Source of the DNA: Parcubacteria bacterium C7867-006
GTDB lineage: Bacteria > Patescibacteriota > Minisyncoccia > Phycocordibacterales > DATDWN01
Direction of reading: 5' to 3'
Assembly (NCBI GenBank): GCA_001189155.1
Contig: LFCP01000003.1
Location: 1-55,233 of the forward strand
DNA length: 55,233 nt
The notes below the pieces were generated by a model, which saw only the letters and a program-made list of their open reading frames with translations, did not search any database and was not told where the DNA came from. The position numbers were made by a program, and so were the translations under genes. Each line of letters begins with the position of its first letter. Positions within the stretch are counted from its first letter, which is position 1. Shown piece by piece: positions 16,107-24,209 of the stretch.

Positions 16107-16154
16107 AGCTTCCAAGTATTTTTCTAGAGTGTTATCATATAGTGACTAATTAAT

Positions 16155-16343
16155 ATGATTAAACAAATGGTAATCGAATCAAAAAATATTCAAGATGGTT
16201 TTGAGGGATTTGAAAATCGACTACTACAAATTTGCGACAGAAAAGATCAGGAGTTTAGAAATAAATTTAAAGACAAAGTTTTTTTGATGGAAAAAATATT
16301 AAAACTTGCTTCAAAAGATAAAATGTATATAGTTTCAAAATAA
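16155..16343 (+). CDS. small charged protein upstream of frr, unknown
   Basis: 62 residues, helical and lysine-rich, no recognised motif. It begins after a short AT-rich gap and ends one base before the frr ATG, which argues that it is translated and co-transcribed with frr. Family not recognised. Confidence 0.55.
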   Translation: MIKQMVIESKNIQDGFEGFENRLLQICDRKDQEFRNKFKDKVFLMEKILKLASKDKMYIVSK

Positions 16344-16344
16344 A

Positions 16345-16896
16345 ATGGCTTACAACTTACCACAATTCAAACAGAGTTTAAAAGATGTAGAGGAATGGCT
16401 CAAAAAAGAGTTCACTGGTATTAGAACTGGCCGTGCTACTCCTGCAATACTAGATGGTGTTAAGGTAGATGCCTATGGTACTGAAATGCCAATAAATCAG
16501 GTTGCAAATATTTCTGTTGAGGATGCAAGAATGCTTCGAATTACTCCTTGGGATGCATCTCAAGTAAAAGCTATAGAGAAGGCGATAATGGTTTCTGATC
16601 TCGGTTTATCTGTTTCAGTCGATGACAAGGGGCTTAGAGTTAATTTTCCAGAGCTTACTTCTGATAGAAGAGCAGCGCTTATAAAAATTGCAAAACAAAA
16701 ACTGGAGGATGCTAGAGTTACAGTTAGAACTGAAAGAGAAAAAGCTATAAAAGATATTGATGGTCAAGAAAAAGAAAAAAAGATATCTGAGGATGAAAAG
16801 TTTAGAATGAAAGCGGATTTACAAAAAGTCCTTGATGACGTTATCAGTATCCTAGATGAATTGTTTGCAAAAAAAGAAAAAGAGATTACTGAATAA
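16345..16896 (+). CDS. frr: ribosome recycling factor
   Basis: 183 residues, the normal length. Signature pieces are FTGIRTGRATPAILDGVKVDAYG, PINQVANISVEDARMLRITPWD, NFPELTSDRRAALIKIAKQKLEDARV and a long coiled-coil arm. With EF-G it splits post-termination ribosomes. No SD sequence. It lies in a run 16155-frr-rseP with gaps of 1-7 nt. Confidence 0.97.
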   Translation: MAYNLPQFKQSLKDVEEWLKKEFTGIRTGRATPAILDGVKVDAYGTEMPINQVANISVEDARMLRITPWDASQVKAIEKAIMVSDLGLSVSVDDKGLRVNFPELTSDRRAALIKIAKQKLEDARVTVRTEREKAIKDIDGQEKEKKISEDEKFRMKADLQKVLDDVISILDELFAKKEKEITE

Positions 16897-16903
16897 AATA
16901 TAA

Positions 16904-18001
16904 ATGTCCATATTAGTTTTTCTTATAATTTTAGCTTTACTTATATTGGTCCATGAATTTGGTCATTTTATTGTTGCTAAAAAGTCCGGTATACGAGTGG
17001 ATGAGTTTGGGTTAGGTTTTCCTCCTAAAATATATTCAAAACAGTGGGGTAGTACGCTTTACACATTGAACGCTATACCTTTCGGTGGGTTTGTAAAAAT
17101 TTTTGGAGAAGATCCACATTCAGAAAATATAAGTGAGGAAGATAGGCCGACTAGTTTTTACTATAAACCAAAATGGATTCAGTCCATGGTTCTGGTTGCG
17201 GGAGTAACATTCAATATTCTTTTTGCTTGGTTTCTAATCTCTCTTGGCTATGGAATAGGAATACCATCACCAGTAGATCACTCTGGTTTTGGAGAAGTTA
17301 AAAATCCTCATTTAGTTATAACCGAAGTGATGCAAGATTCTCCAGCACAAAAAGCGGGATTAAAATCAGGTGATTATATTACTTCTCTATCATCTGGAGC
17401 ATCAAATTTGAAAGATAAAGATTTAACTCCAGAAAATATACAAAACGTTATATCCGAAACAAAAACAGAAGTAAAAGTTAATTATGTTAGGGGGTCTGAT
17501 CCAGAGAAAAGTGTTTCTGTTACACCTAGTAATAGTTTATCTGGTGGAAAGAAGGTAATTGGCATAGCGATGGATGAGATCGGTACATTGAAACTGCCTA
17601 TTCATTTGGCTGTTTTAGAGGGAGCCAAAACAACTTATCTTTTAACCAAAGCAACTGCTGTTGGACTGTTTTCATTTTTACGAGATGTAGTTTTGTTCCG
17701 TTCAGATTTTTCACAGGTTAGTGGACCTATTGGTATTGCGGGTGTAGTTGGGGAGGCGACTAAACTTGGATTTACTTACATCATTTCACTTACAGCTCTT
17801 ATTTCTATAAATCTAGCCATCATAAATCTTTTACCATTTCCAGCTCTAGATGGAGGGAGGCTTTTGTTTGTAATAATAGAATCAGTAAAAAGAAAACCTA
17901 TTTCTCCTAGATTTGTTCGTAATGCTAATTTTATAGGTTTTGCAATTTTGATAATACTAATGGTGGTTGTTTCAACTCACGATATTTTGAAACTTTTCTA
18001 G
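16904..18001 (+). CDS. rseP: site-2 intramembrane metalloprotease (RseP family, M50)
   Basis: 365 residues. The zinc motif HEFGH lies in the first transmembrane helix (LVHEFGHFIVAKKSGI), followed by the FGGFVKIFGED beta hairpin and a PDZ domain (SPAQKAGLKSGDYIT). The third zinc ligand motif NLLPFPALDGGR lies near the C-terminus. It cleaves membrane-bound regulators such as anti-sigma factors; the DUF5667 protein at 4941 is a candidate substrate (inference). No SD sequence. Confidence 0.95.
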   Translation: MSILVFLIILALLILVHEFGHFIVAKKSGIRVDEFGLGFPPKIYSKQWGSTLYTLNAIPFGGFVKIFGEDPHSENISEEDRPTSFYYKPKWIQSMVLVAGVTFNILFAWFLISLGYGIGIPSPVDHSGFGEVKNPHLVITEVMQDSPAQKAGLKSGDYITSLSSGASNLKDKDLTPENIQNVISETKTEVKVNYVRGSDPEKSVSVTPSNSLSGGKKVIGIAMDEIGTLKLPIHLAVLEGAKTTYLLTKATAVGLFSFLRDVVLFRSDFSQVSGPIGIAGVVGEATKLGFTYIISLTALISINLAIINLLPFPALDGGRLLFVIIESVKRKPISPRFVRNANFIGFAILIILMVVVSTHDILKLF

Positions 18002-18023
18002 TTGATTTATTTTATAATGGTGC

Positions 18024-18173
18024 TAAAGTAGTCCCTGGGTGGGGCGGCAGACTTTCCCCGTACTCGCGTCCTAGAACCGTAATCCGGGTGCAGTCGAACT
18101 ACCGCCCCACCTGACGAATTCAGCTTCGCTGAATCCATACCCACAGGCCCGCATAACGCGGGTCTTTCTTTTT
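18024..18173 (+). ncRNA. GC-rich structured ncRNA candidate of unknown family
   Basis: TATAAT at 18013-18018 is placed correctly for a start near 18024. A 10-bp stem (GGTGGGGCGG 18038-18047, CCGCCCCACC 18102-18111) encloses a structured loop, followed by a short hairpin ATTCAGC/GCTGAAT (around 18118-18134). An intrinsic terminator follows (GGCCCGC/GCGGGTC 18146-18164, then T-rich). The 74 nt from 18038 to 18111 have tRNA-like length and a 7-bp end stem, but no D or T arm can be formed. proS has its own leaderless promoter downstream, so this is probably a separate RNA. Confidence 0.6.
18146..18173 (+). terminator. intrinsic terminator of the 18.1-kb ncRNA candidate
   Basis: GGCCCGC (18146-18152) pairs with GCGGGTC (18158-18164) with loop ATAAC, followed by a T-rich run. 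Confidence 0.85.
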
Positions 18174-18207
18174 GACCCATATACTTTTTTAATATAGTAT
18201 TTAGTTT

Positions 18208-19455
18208 ATGCGACAATCACAACTTTTTACAAAAACACGAAAAGAGGCACCAGCAGATGAGACATCAAAAAACGCTCAGTTTCTTATTAGGGCAGGATTT
18301 ATAAACAAAGAAATGGCTGGAGTATATACTCTGCTACCACTAGGTTTTTCTGTAGTAAATAAAATAAAAAAAATTGTAAATGAAGAAATGAATGCTCTTG
18401 GTTCACAAGAAATATTAATGTCTACTATACAACCAAAGGAAGTTTGGGAGGTAACTGATAGGTGGGATTCAGAAAAAGTTGATGTTTGGTTTAAGTCTAT
18501 ATTAAAAAATGGTACAGAGATTGGTTTTGGTTGGTCACATGAAGAACCTATAACCAATATGTTAAAAAGTCATATATCTAGTTACGTAGATCTTCCAGTT
18601 TATGTTCACCAGTTTCAAACAAAACTTCGTAATGAAGAGCGCGCAAAGAGTGGAGTTATGAGAGGAAGAGAGTTTGTTATGAAAGATATGTATTCATATG
18701 CACGAGACGAAAAGGAGCATATGGATTTCTACAATAAAACAATAGATTCGTATAAAAGAGTTTTTGATAGACTTGGTTTGGGTAATGCAACATATGTTAC
18801 TACGGCCTCAGGAGGAGTTTTTTCTGATAAATTTAGTCATGAGTTTCAGACTATTTGTGAAGCCGGAGAAGATAATATATATGTGCACAAAGATGGAAAG
18901 ATGGCTTTAAATGAGGAGGTTTTTAATGATAAAACTCTTTTAGATCTCGGAGTATCGAAGGAAGATTTTGAATTTAAAAAAGCTGCGGAGATTGGAAACA
19001 TATTTACATTTGGAACAAAAAAATGTGAAGAGATAGGTTTGTATTTTACTGATAAAGATGGAAACAAAAAACCAGTTTATTTGGGTTCCTACGGAATAGG
19101 TATTACTAGAGTGATGGGTGTTATTGCAGAAGTATTTTCTGATAATAAAGGTTTAGTGTGGCCAAAAGAAGTTTCGCCATTCAATGTTCATTTAGTAAGA
19201 CTTGGTAATAGTGATGCGTCTTTAGCTTTTGCAGATAGACTTTATACCGAACTAGAAAGTAAGGGTGTTGAGGTTCTCTATGATGATAGAGATCTCAGAC
19301 CAGGAGAGAAATTCGCTGATTCTGATTTAATCGGTATTCCTGTTCGGTTTGTTGTTAGCGATAAAACTGTCGCTGAAAATAAAATAGAAGTTAAATATAG
19401 AACATCTGCAGAAGCAGAGTTGTTGTCAGAAACTGACGCTTTGAAAATTTTATAA
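18208..19455 (+). CDS. proS: prolyl-tRNA synthetase, short form without editing domain
   Basis: 415 residues. Class II motifs are visible: motif 2 (TKLRNEERAKSGVMRGREFVMKDMYSY) and motif 3 (GSYGIGITRVMGVIAE), then the anticodon-binding domain (PFNVHLVRLGN). Bacterial ProRS is usually near 570 residues with an INS editing domain between motifs 2 and 3; here only about 100 residues separate the motifs, so mischarged Ala-tRNAPro would not be edited in cis. TATAGT ends 9 nt before the ATG (leaderless). Confidence 0.95.
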   Translation: MRQSQLFTKTRKEAPADETSKNAQFLIRAGFINKEMAGVYTLLPLGFSVVNKIKKIVNEEMNALGSQEILMSTIQPKEVWEVTDRWDSEKVDVWFKSILKNGTEIGFGWSHEEPITNMLKSHISSYVDLPVYVHQFQTKLRNEERAKSGVMRGREFVMKDMYSYARDEKEHMDFYNKTIDSYKRVFDRLGLGNATYVTTASGGVFSDKFSHEFQTICEAGEDNIYVHKDGKMALNEEVFNDKTLLDLGVSKEDFEFKKAAEIGNIFTFGTKKCEEIGLYFTDKDGNKKPVYLGSYGIGITRVMGVIAEVFSDNKGLVWPKEVSPFNVHLVRLGNSDASLAFADRLYTELESKGVEVLYDDRDLRPGEKFADSDLIGIPVRFVVSDKTVAENKIEVKYRTSAEAELLSETDALKIL

Positions 19456-19501
19456 AAAGTTTTCTAATCTCGTTGAGCCAAAACTTTTGAAAGACCCCGC
19501 A

Positions 19502-19578
19502 GGCCTCTAGCATGGTTCTGTCAACGACCCTGTGAGATACGCATTCCATCTCACAGGGCTCATTGACAGATAGAGGCC
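19502..19578. repeat. nested palindrome element, copy D
   Basis: Stems in order: GGCCTCTA (19502) with TAGAGGCC (19571); CTGTCAA (19518) with TTGACAG (19563); CCCTGTGAGAT (19528) with ATCTCACAGGG (19548); loop of 9 nt. The spacers flanking the inner stem are CGACC and GGCTCA, like the CACC/GGCTC of copies A-C. Further inverted pairs (AAAAGTTTT/AAAACTTTT near 19455-19488) lie outside. It fills the gap between proS and the second mreB. Confidence 0.7.
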
Positions 19579-19672
19579 GAGGACAAAGTGAGATTTTCGC
19601 TGGAAAAGCGAGCGGTCTGGAAAAAGATTTGGTGAGAAAGAGATTTTATTAAATTGTGCTACTATACCCAGA

Positions 19673-20734
19673 ATGATTAAAAACCTAGAACAAATCAAAA
19701 GACTGATTTCCAATGATATTGGGATTGATTTGGGCACAGCAAATACTCTCGTTTATCTTCATGGAAAAGGGGTTGTTATAAATGAACCATCTGTTGTGGC
19801 TGTGAACCAGAAAACTGGTAGGGTTGTTGCTGTTGGAAAGGATGCAAAACAAATGCTAGGAAGAACTCCTGGTCATATTGTTGCTGTTAGACCTCTAGTG
19901 GATGGTGTTATCTCAGACTTTGAAGTAACAGAAGAAATGATCACATATCTTTTGAACAAAGCTCAAAAATCAAACAAGAAACTTTTGGGTCCGCGTGTTG
20001 TTGTTGGGGTTCCATCTGGAATCACAAATGTAGAAATCAGAGCAGTAAGAGATGCCACAAAAAATGCTGGTGCATCAGAAGTTTATATTGTGGAGGAACC
20101 TATGGCTGCAGCAATAGGTATGAGACTTCCGATAATGGATCCAGTTGGGAATATGGTTATTGATATTGGTGGTGGAACAACTGATATTGCTGTTATATCT
20201 TTGGGTGGAGTTGTCCGCTCAAAAAATCTCCGTGTTGCTGGTGATAAATTAAACAACGATATCATATCTTATGTTCGTTCAGAGTTTAAAATTTTAATTG
20301 GAGAAAAGACTGCAGAAAATATAAAAATATCTATCGGAGCTATACTTCCTGGAGATGAACCTCTCGAGGCAACTATACGTGGAAGGGATTTGATTTCTGG
20401 TTTACCTAGAGAAGTTGTTATTACAGATTCAGATATTAGAGAGGCTATTAGCCAATCAATTAACACTTTGGTTGATGGGATAAAAGAGGTTTTGGAAACT
20501 ACACCTCCAGAGGTGTTGGCTGATGTTATGCAAAGAGGCATTTTCCTTGCTGGTGGTGGAGCATTGATAAATGGTTTGGCAGAAATAATTCATGAATATA
20601 CAAAAATACCAGTTCATACAGCACTTGATCCTCTGACCGCAGTCTGTCGAGGAACAGGTATAATACTGGAAAATATGGAGCAATATAAAGACGTTCTAAT
20701 TACCAATAAAGATGAATTACCTCCTAAAAAGTAA
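19673..20734 (+). CDS. mreB: MreB rod-shape actin homologue (second copy, operon copy)
   Basis: 353 residues. Phosphate 1 (GIDLGTANTLVYLHGKGVV), the VEEPMAAAIGMRLP connector, phosphate 2 (NMVIDIGGGTTDIAVISLGG) and the adenosine motif (GIFLAGGGALINGLAEI) are intact. It heads mreB-mreC-mreD-mrdA, the elongation module, so this is the canonical MreB. TACTAT ends 7 nt before the ATG. Its last 23 nt overlap the start of mreC. Confidence 0.96.
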   Translation: MIKNLEQIKRLISNDIGIDLGTANTLVYLHGKGVVINEPSVVAVNQKTGRVVAVGKDAKQMLGRTPGHIVAVRPLVDGVISDFEVTEEMITYLLNKAQKSNKKLLGPRVVVGVPSGITNVEIRAVRDATKNAGASEVYIVEEPMAAAIGMRLPIMDPVGNMVIDIGGGTTDIAVISLGGVVRSKNLRVAGDKLNNDIISYVRSEFKILIGEKTAENIKISIGAILPGDEPLEATIRGRDLISGLPREVVITDSDIREAISQSINTLVDGIKEVLETTPPEVLADVMQRGIFLAGGGALINGLAEIIHEYTKIPVHTALDPLTAVCRGTGIILENMEQYKDVLITNKDELPPKK

Positions 20735-21509
20735 ACCTAAAAATGAACACAAAGGTAAGTTTTTACTAGTATCTATTGTTCTGGGGGGTGTTTTGATTTT
20801 AGGTATATTTTTTTTAGATTTTTCTAGGAATCTTTTTTATAGTTTAGCTAGGCCGTTATGGATTTCTGAGAATTTTATCACTGCTCCATTTCGTGGAATA
20901 ACGAATTTTTTTGTTTTTAAAAATAATTTGATAAATCAAAAACTTGAGTTGGAGGATGAAATCGCATCTTTAAAGTTAAAACAAATAGATTATGATGTTT
21001 TGTTGAAAGAGAATCAGGAATTAAAAGACCAAATAGGTCGTAGTGGTGAAAAAAATCTTATTTTCTCTCGTGTTTTGTCTAGACCACCCCGCTCACCGTA
21101 CGACACTTTTGTTATTGATGTTGGTTCTAATCAAGGAGTGTTTCAAGCGGATAGAGTTTATATGTCAGACAATATTATCGTTGGAGTTGTTAAAACAGTG
21201 ACACCAAACACGTCACTAGTTGAGTTATTTTCATCTGGTGATAACAAACAAGAAGCAATACTTTCTCGTACAGGAGCATCATTTGTCCTAGTTGGTAAGG
21301 GTGGAGCTAATTTCCAAATCGAGGTTCCAAGGGATGCTGATATTTTATGGGGAGATATGTTTCTTTATCCCGGAATAAACTCTTCTGTTATCGGTAGTGT
21401 TTATTACATAGACTCTAGTTCTCAAAGCTCATTTAAAACTGTGTACATAAGAAGCCCAGGCAATGTTTTTCAAGCTAAATCTGTGTTTGTGAATAGAACT
21501 ATAAGGTAG
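20712..21509 (+). CDS. mreC: MreC rod-shape scaffold protein
   Basis: 265 residues: one N-terminal membrane helix (about 19-38), a coiled coil (about 75-110, KNNLINQKLELEDEIASL) and the two beta-barrel domains (SRPPRSPYDTFVIDVGSNQGV, then VGVVKTVTPNTSLVELFSS). It bridges MreB and penicillin-binding proteins outside the membrane. The ATG lies inside the end of mreB, suggesting translational coupling. Confidence 0.92.
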   Translation: MNYLLKSKPKNEHKGKFLLVSIVLGGVLILGIFFLDFSRNLFYSLARPLWISENFITAPFRGITNFFVFKNNLINQKLELEDEIASLKLKQIDYDVLLKENQELKDQIGRSGEKNLIFSRVLSRPPRSPYDTFVIDVGSNQGVFQADRVYMSDNIIVGVVKTVTPNTSLVELFSSGDNKQEAILSRTGASFVLVGKGGANFQIEVPRDADILWGDMFLYPGINSSVIGSVYYIDSSSQSSFKTVYIRSPGNVFQAKSVFVNRTIR

Positions 21510-21535
21510 GCTGACTGTTGTGATATCATAGTCTC

Positions 21536-21790
21536 ATGAGTAAAGTATGGACAAGAGTTGGACTTTTTATGCTAACTACTGGAGTAGTTGTTTTGTTGCC
21601 GTGGTGGTTTTCTGTAATAATTCTACTTATTCAGTCAGTGTTTTTGGTAAATTATGTCGAAGTTATTTTCTTTGGATTTTTGATTGATACTTTGTATTCA
21701 TCTCAATATGCATTTCCTTATACAGCTATAGTTATTTCAACAGTTTTCGTTTTGCTAGTTATGTTTGTTAGGACAAGAATTAGAACATAG
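21536..21790 (+). CDS. mreD: MreD-like small membrane protein
   Basis: 84 residues with three transmembrane helices, much shorter than the usual ~160 residues of MreD. Assigned by position between mreC and mrdA and by hydrophobicity; sequence similarity alone would not prove it. A TATCAT box ends 6 nt before its ATG, so a secondary leaderless promoter may lie inside the operon. The stop is one base before the mrdA ATG. Confidence 0.65.
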   Translation: MSKVWTRVGLFMLTTGVVVLLPWWFSVIILLIQSVFLVNYVEVIFFGFLIDTLYSSQYAFPYTAIVISTVFVLLVMFVRTRIRT

Positions 21791-21791
21791 G

Positions 21792-23498
21792 ATGTTTCAT
21801 CAAATTAAAAATATATTTAGAAAAAGAAACCTAAAGGCAAATCAGGACATAGATCCTGATGAAATTTTTCTAGATTCTCAAAATCTTCCTGAATTTGATA
21901 CAAACCAGTTTGAAGGAAGAATAGAGAAACCAATTTCTCGTAATGTTTATTCGTTAATCACTCTTTTTATCTTTTTGGTTGGTTCTATTTTTTTATATAA
22001 ATTATGGAATTTACAGATAGTTCAAGGAGATAGTTTTCGCACTAGAAGCGATAACAACAGTCTCCATAAAACACTGATTTATGCTGATAGGGGTGTTATA
22101 TATGACAGAAACAAAGTTCCACTTGTGTATAACAACGTAAACCCAGATTCAGTAGATTTTTCTTTGAGAGTTTATGCTACATCAACAGGGCTATCTACAG
22201 TTTTAGGGTATGTAAAATATCCAACAAAAGACTCATCAGGAATATATTATCAAGATAGATTTGATCCAAAAGATGGAATGGAAAAAATTTATAATGATAT
22301 TTTATCTGGTGATGATGGGACAAAAATAATTGAGACGGATGTAAAAGGTAATGTTATATCTGAAAGTGTCGTTCAAAAACCTATTGATGGAGAAAATATA
22401 GATACATCTATTGATATCAGACTGCAGAGACAGTTGAATAAATCACTGCTAGATATTGCAAATAGAGCAGGATATAAGGGTGGTGCTGGAATTATAATGG
22501 ATGTTCGTACCGGAGAAATATTAGCTAGTAGTAATTTTCCAGAGTATGACTCTCAGATAATGACGGACGGTTCAGATAACAAAAAGATTAATGAATGGTT
22601 AAAATCCTCAAATCATCCATTTTTAAACAGAATTATATCTGGTCTATACACTCCAGGATCTATCATGAAACTATTTGTAGCTATGGGGGTTCTTGATCAA
22701 AATGTTATCTCTCCAAATAAACAAATACTGAGTACTGGTTCTATAACTATCCCTAACCCATTTTATCCAGATAAACCATCTGTTTTTATGGATTGGAAAG
22801 CACACGGTTTAGTTGATCTCCGAAGAGCTATTGCTGTTTCTTCTAACGTGTATTTTTATGAAGTCTCTGGCGGATATAAAGATCAAAAAGGAATAGGAAT
22901 AGGTAATTTGGAGAAATATGTTCGGATGTTTGGTTTCGGTACTACTACTGATGTTGATTTCCCAGGAGAAAAAATAGGAACTATTCCAAGTCCAGAATGG
23001 AAAAAGAAAACTTTTAATGGTGAAGAGTGGAGAATTGGAGATACATATAACACAGCTATCGGACAGTACGGTTTTCAGGTTACACCAATACAAGTTGTTC
23101 GTGCTGTAGGAGCAATAGCAACAGATGGGAATCTCGTTACTCCAACATTTATGAAATCAAAGGGTCAACAAGTAACATCTGTTTCTAAAGTTGATTTGAA
23201 TTCTGGATATTACAAAATAGTAAAAGAGGGAATGAGAGAAGGTGTGACAGAGGGGACCTCTCAAGCTATTAATTTTCCGTTTGTAAAAGTTGCCTCAAAA
23301 ACAGGTACTGCCCAGATTGGAGTTGCTAAAGATGAAGTTAATTCGTGGGTTGTTGGTTTTTGGCCTTTAGATAATCCAAAGTATGCCTATACTGTAGTTA
23401 TGGAGCGAGGATCAAAAAATAATCAGTTTGGAGCAGTATTGGTAATGCAGGAGTTTTTAGATTGGGTTCATATATATATACCAGAATATCTTGATTAG
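21792..23498 (+). CDS. mrdA: penicillin-binding protein 2 (elongation transpeptidase)
   Basis: 568 residues. A cytoplasmic tail and one transmembrane helix (about 50-75) are followed by a dimerisation-type domain and a transpeptidase domain. The SxxK is in TPGSIMKLF, the SxN in VSSNVYFYE, and KTG in ASKTGTAQIG. It cross-links wall during rod elongation together with MreBCD. The longer open frame from a TTG at 21765 overlaps mreD; the ATG at 21792 fits better. The C-terminal part is full. Confidence 0.93.
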   Translation: MFHQIKNIFRKRNLKANQDIDPDEIFLDSQNLPEFDTNQFEGRIEKPISRNVYSLITLFIFLVGSIFLYKLWNLQIVQGDSFRTRSDNNSLHKTLIYADRGVIYDRNKVPLVYNNVNPDSVDFSLRVYATSTGLSTVLGYVKYPTKDSSGIYYQDRFDPKDGMEKIYNDILSGDDGTKIIETDVKGNVISESVVQKPIDGENIDTSIDIRLQRQLNKSLLDIANRAGYKGGAGIIMDVRTGEILASSNFPEYDSQIMTDGSDNKKINEWLKSSNHPFLNRIISGLYTPGSIMKLFVAMGVLDQNVISPNKQILSTGSITIPNPFYPDKPSVFMDWKAHGLVDLRRAIAVSSNVYFYEVSGGYKDQKGIGIGNLEKYVRMFGFGTTTDVDFPGEKIGTIPSPEWKKKTFNGEEWRIGDTYNTAIGQYGFQVTPIQVVRAVGAIATDGNLVTPTFMKSKGQQVTSVSKVDLNSGYYKIVKEGMREGVTEGTSQAINFPFVKVASKTGTAQIGVAKDEVNSWVVGFWPLDNPKYAYTVVMERGSKNNQFGAVLVMQEFLDWVHIYIPEYLD

Positions 23499-23513
23499 CT
23501 CGGGTCTTTTTGA

Positions 23514-23542
23514 TTGACCTTAAGCCATTTTTGGGCTATACT
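23514..23542 (+). promoter_or_regulatory. canonical sigma70-type promoter of greA
   Basis: TTGACC (23514-23519), 17-bp spacer, TATACT (23537-23542). The predicted start leaves a leader of about 35-40 nt before the greA ATG, unlike most neighbours, which look leaderless. Confidence 0.6.
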
Positions 23543-23585
23543 ATGCGGGAATAATTTAATATAAACGGTTCTAATAACACAAAAT

Positions 23586-24044
23586 ATGAAGGATCACGAA
23601 TATTTGACACAGGAAAAATACGACGAATTTAAAAAGGAATTAGAGCTTTTGAAGGGAACAAAAAGAAAGGAAATCGCTGAGTCACTAGAATATGCAAAGC
23701 AACTTGGAGATCTATCTGAGAACGCTGAATATCATGAAGCTAGAGATGCTCAGGCTAATGTAGAGGATAGAATCGCTAAACTAGAACAGCTTTTAAAAAC
23801 AGCATCTATTGTTCAATCAAATCATGGAGGAGTAGTAAATGTTGGTTCAGTTGTAACAGTAGAGAAAGATGGTAAAAAGTTTGAGTACACGATCGTTGGT
23901 TCAGAAGAATCTGATGTTATATCAAATAAGATTTCAATGAGATCTCCATTTGGTCAGGCGATACTTGGGAAGAAAAAAGGAGAAGAATTTACATTCAAGG
24001 CACCATCCGGTGAGCTTAAATACACAGTAAAGGACGTAAAATAG
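23586..24044 (+). CDS. greA: transcription elongation factor GreA
   Basis: 152 residues: an N-terminal coiled coil with the acidic tip (LGDLSENAEYHEARDAQ; Asp and Glu present) and a C-terminal FKBP-like domain (SPFGQAILGKKKGEEFTF). It rescues backtracked RNA polymerase by transcript cleavage. Length is normal (about 158). It has a recognisable promoter at 23514-23542 and a nested palindrome directly after its stop, which may act as a terminator. Confidence 0.97.
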   Translation: MKDHEYLTQEKYDEFKKELELLKGTKRKEIAESLEYAKQLGDLSENAEYHEARDAQANVEDRIAKLEQLLKTASIVQSNHGGVVNVGSVVTVEKDGKKFEYTIVGSEESDVISNKISMRSPFGQAILGKKKGEEFTFKAPSGELKYTVKDVK

Positions 24045-24051
24045 ATTACAT

Positions 24052-24169
24052 AAAAGGATAACCAGACTCATCTGCGTTGTTGCCGTTCAATTTTATTTGT
24101 TCACCGTACTATTGTACGGCTCACTCATAAAATCTCCGGCGCCTAGCATCTGAGCCCGTTTATCCTTTT
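24052..24169. repeat. nested palindrome element, copy A
   Basis: Outer stem AAAAGGATAA/TTATCCTTTT (24052-24061, 24160-24169), middle ATTTTAT/ATAAAAT, inner CCGTAC/GTACGG with a 4-nt loop. The core (TCTGCGTTGTTGC, TTCACC, GGCTCACTC, GCGCCTAGCATCT) is nearly identical to copy B, but the stem sequences vary in matching pairs: ATTTTAT/ATAAAAT here, ATTTTGT/ACAAAAT in B. It lies between greA and lysS. Confidence 0.85.
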
Positions 24170-24209
24170 CTGTTTGTTCAAAAATATATAAGTGGTAGAA
24201 TAAATAAAT

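Noticed and set aside
18038-18111. Possible tRNA, 74 nt with GGTGGGG/CCCCACC ends
   Set aside because: Neither strand gives D, anticodon and T arms; only the end stem fits.
18024-18173. T-box riboswitch for proS
   Set aside because: No clear T-box antiterminator sequence could be found, and proS has its own -10 box 9 nt before its ATG.
18007-18216. Open frame of 69 codons on the minus strand over the 18.1-kb region
   Set aside because: It lies antisense to the structured GC-rich RNA candidate with promoter and terminator on plus, and has no start signals or recognisable protein features.
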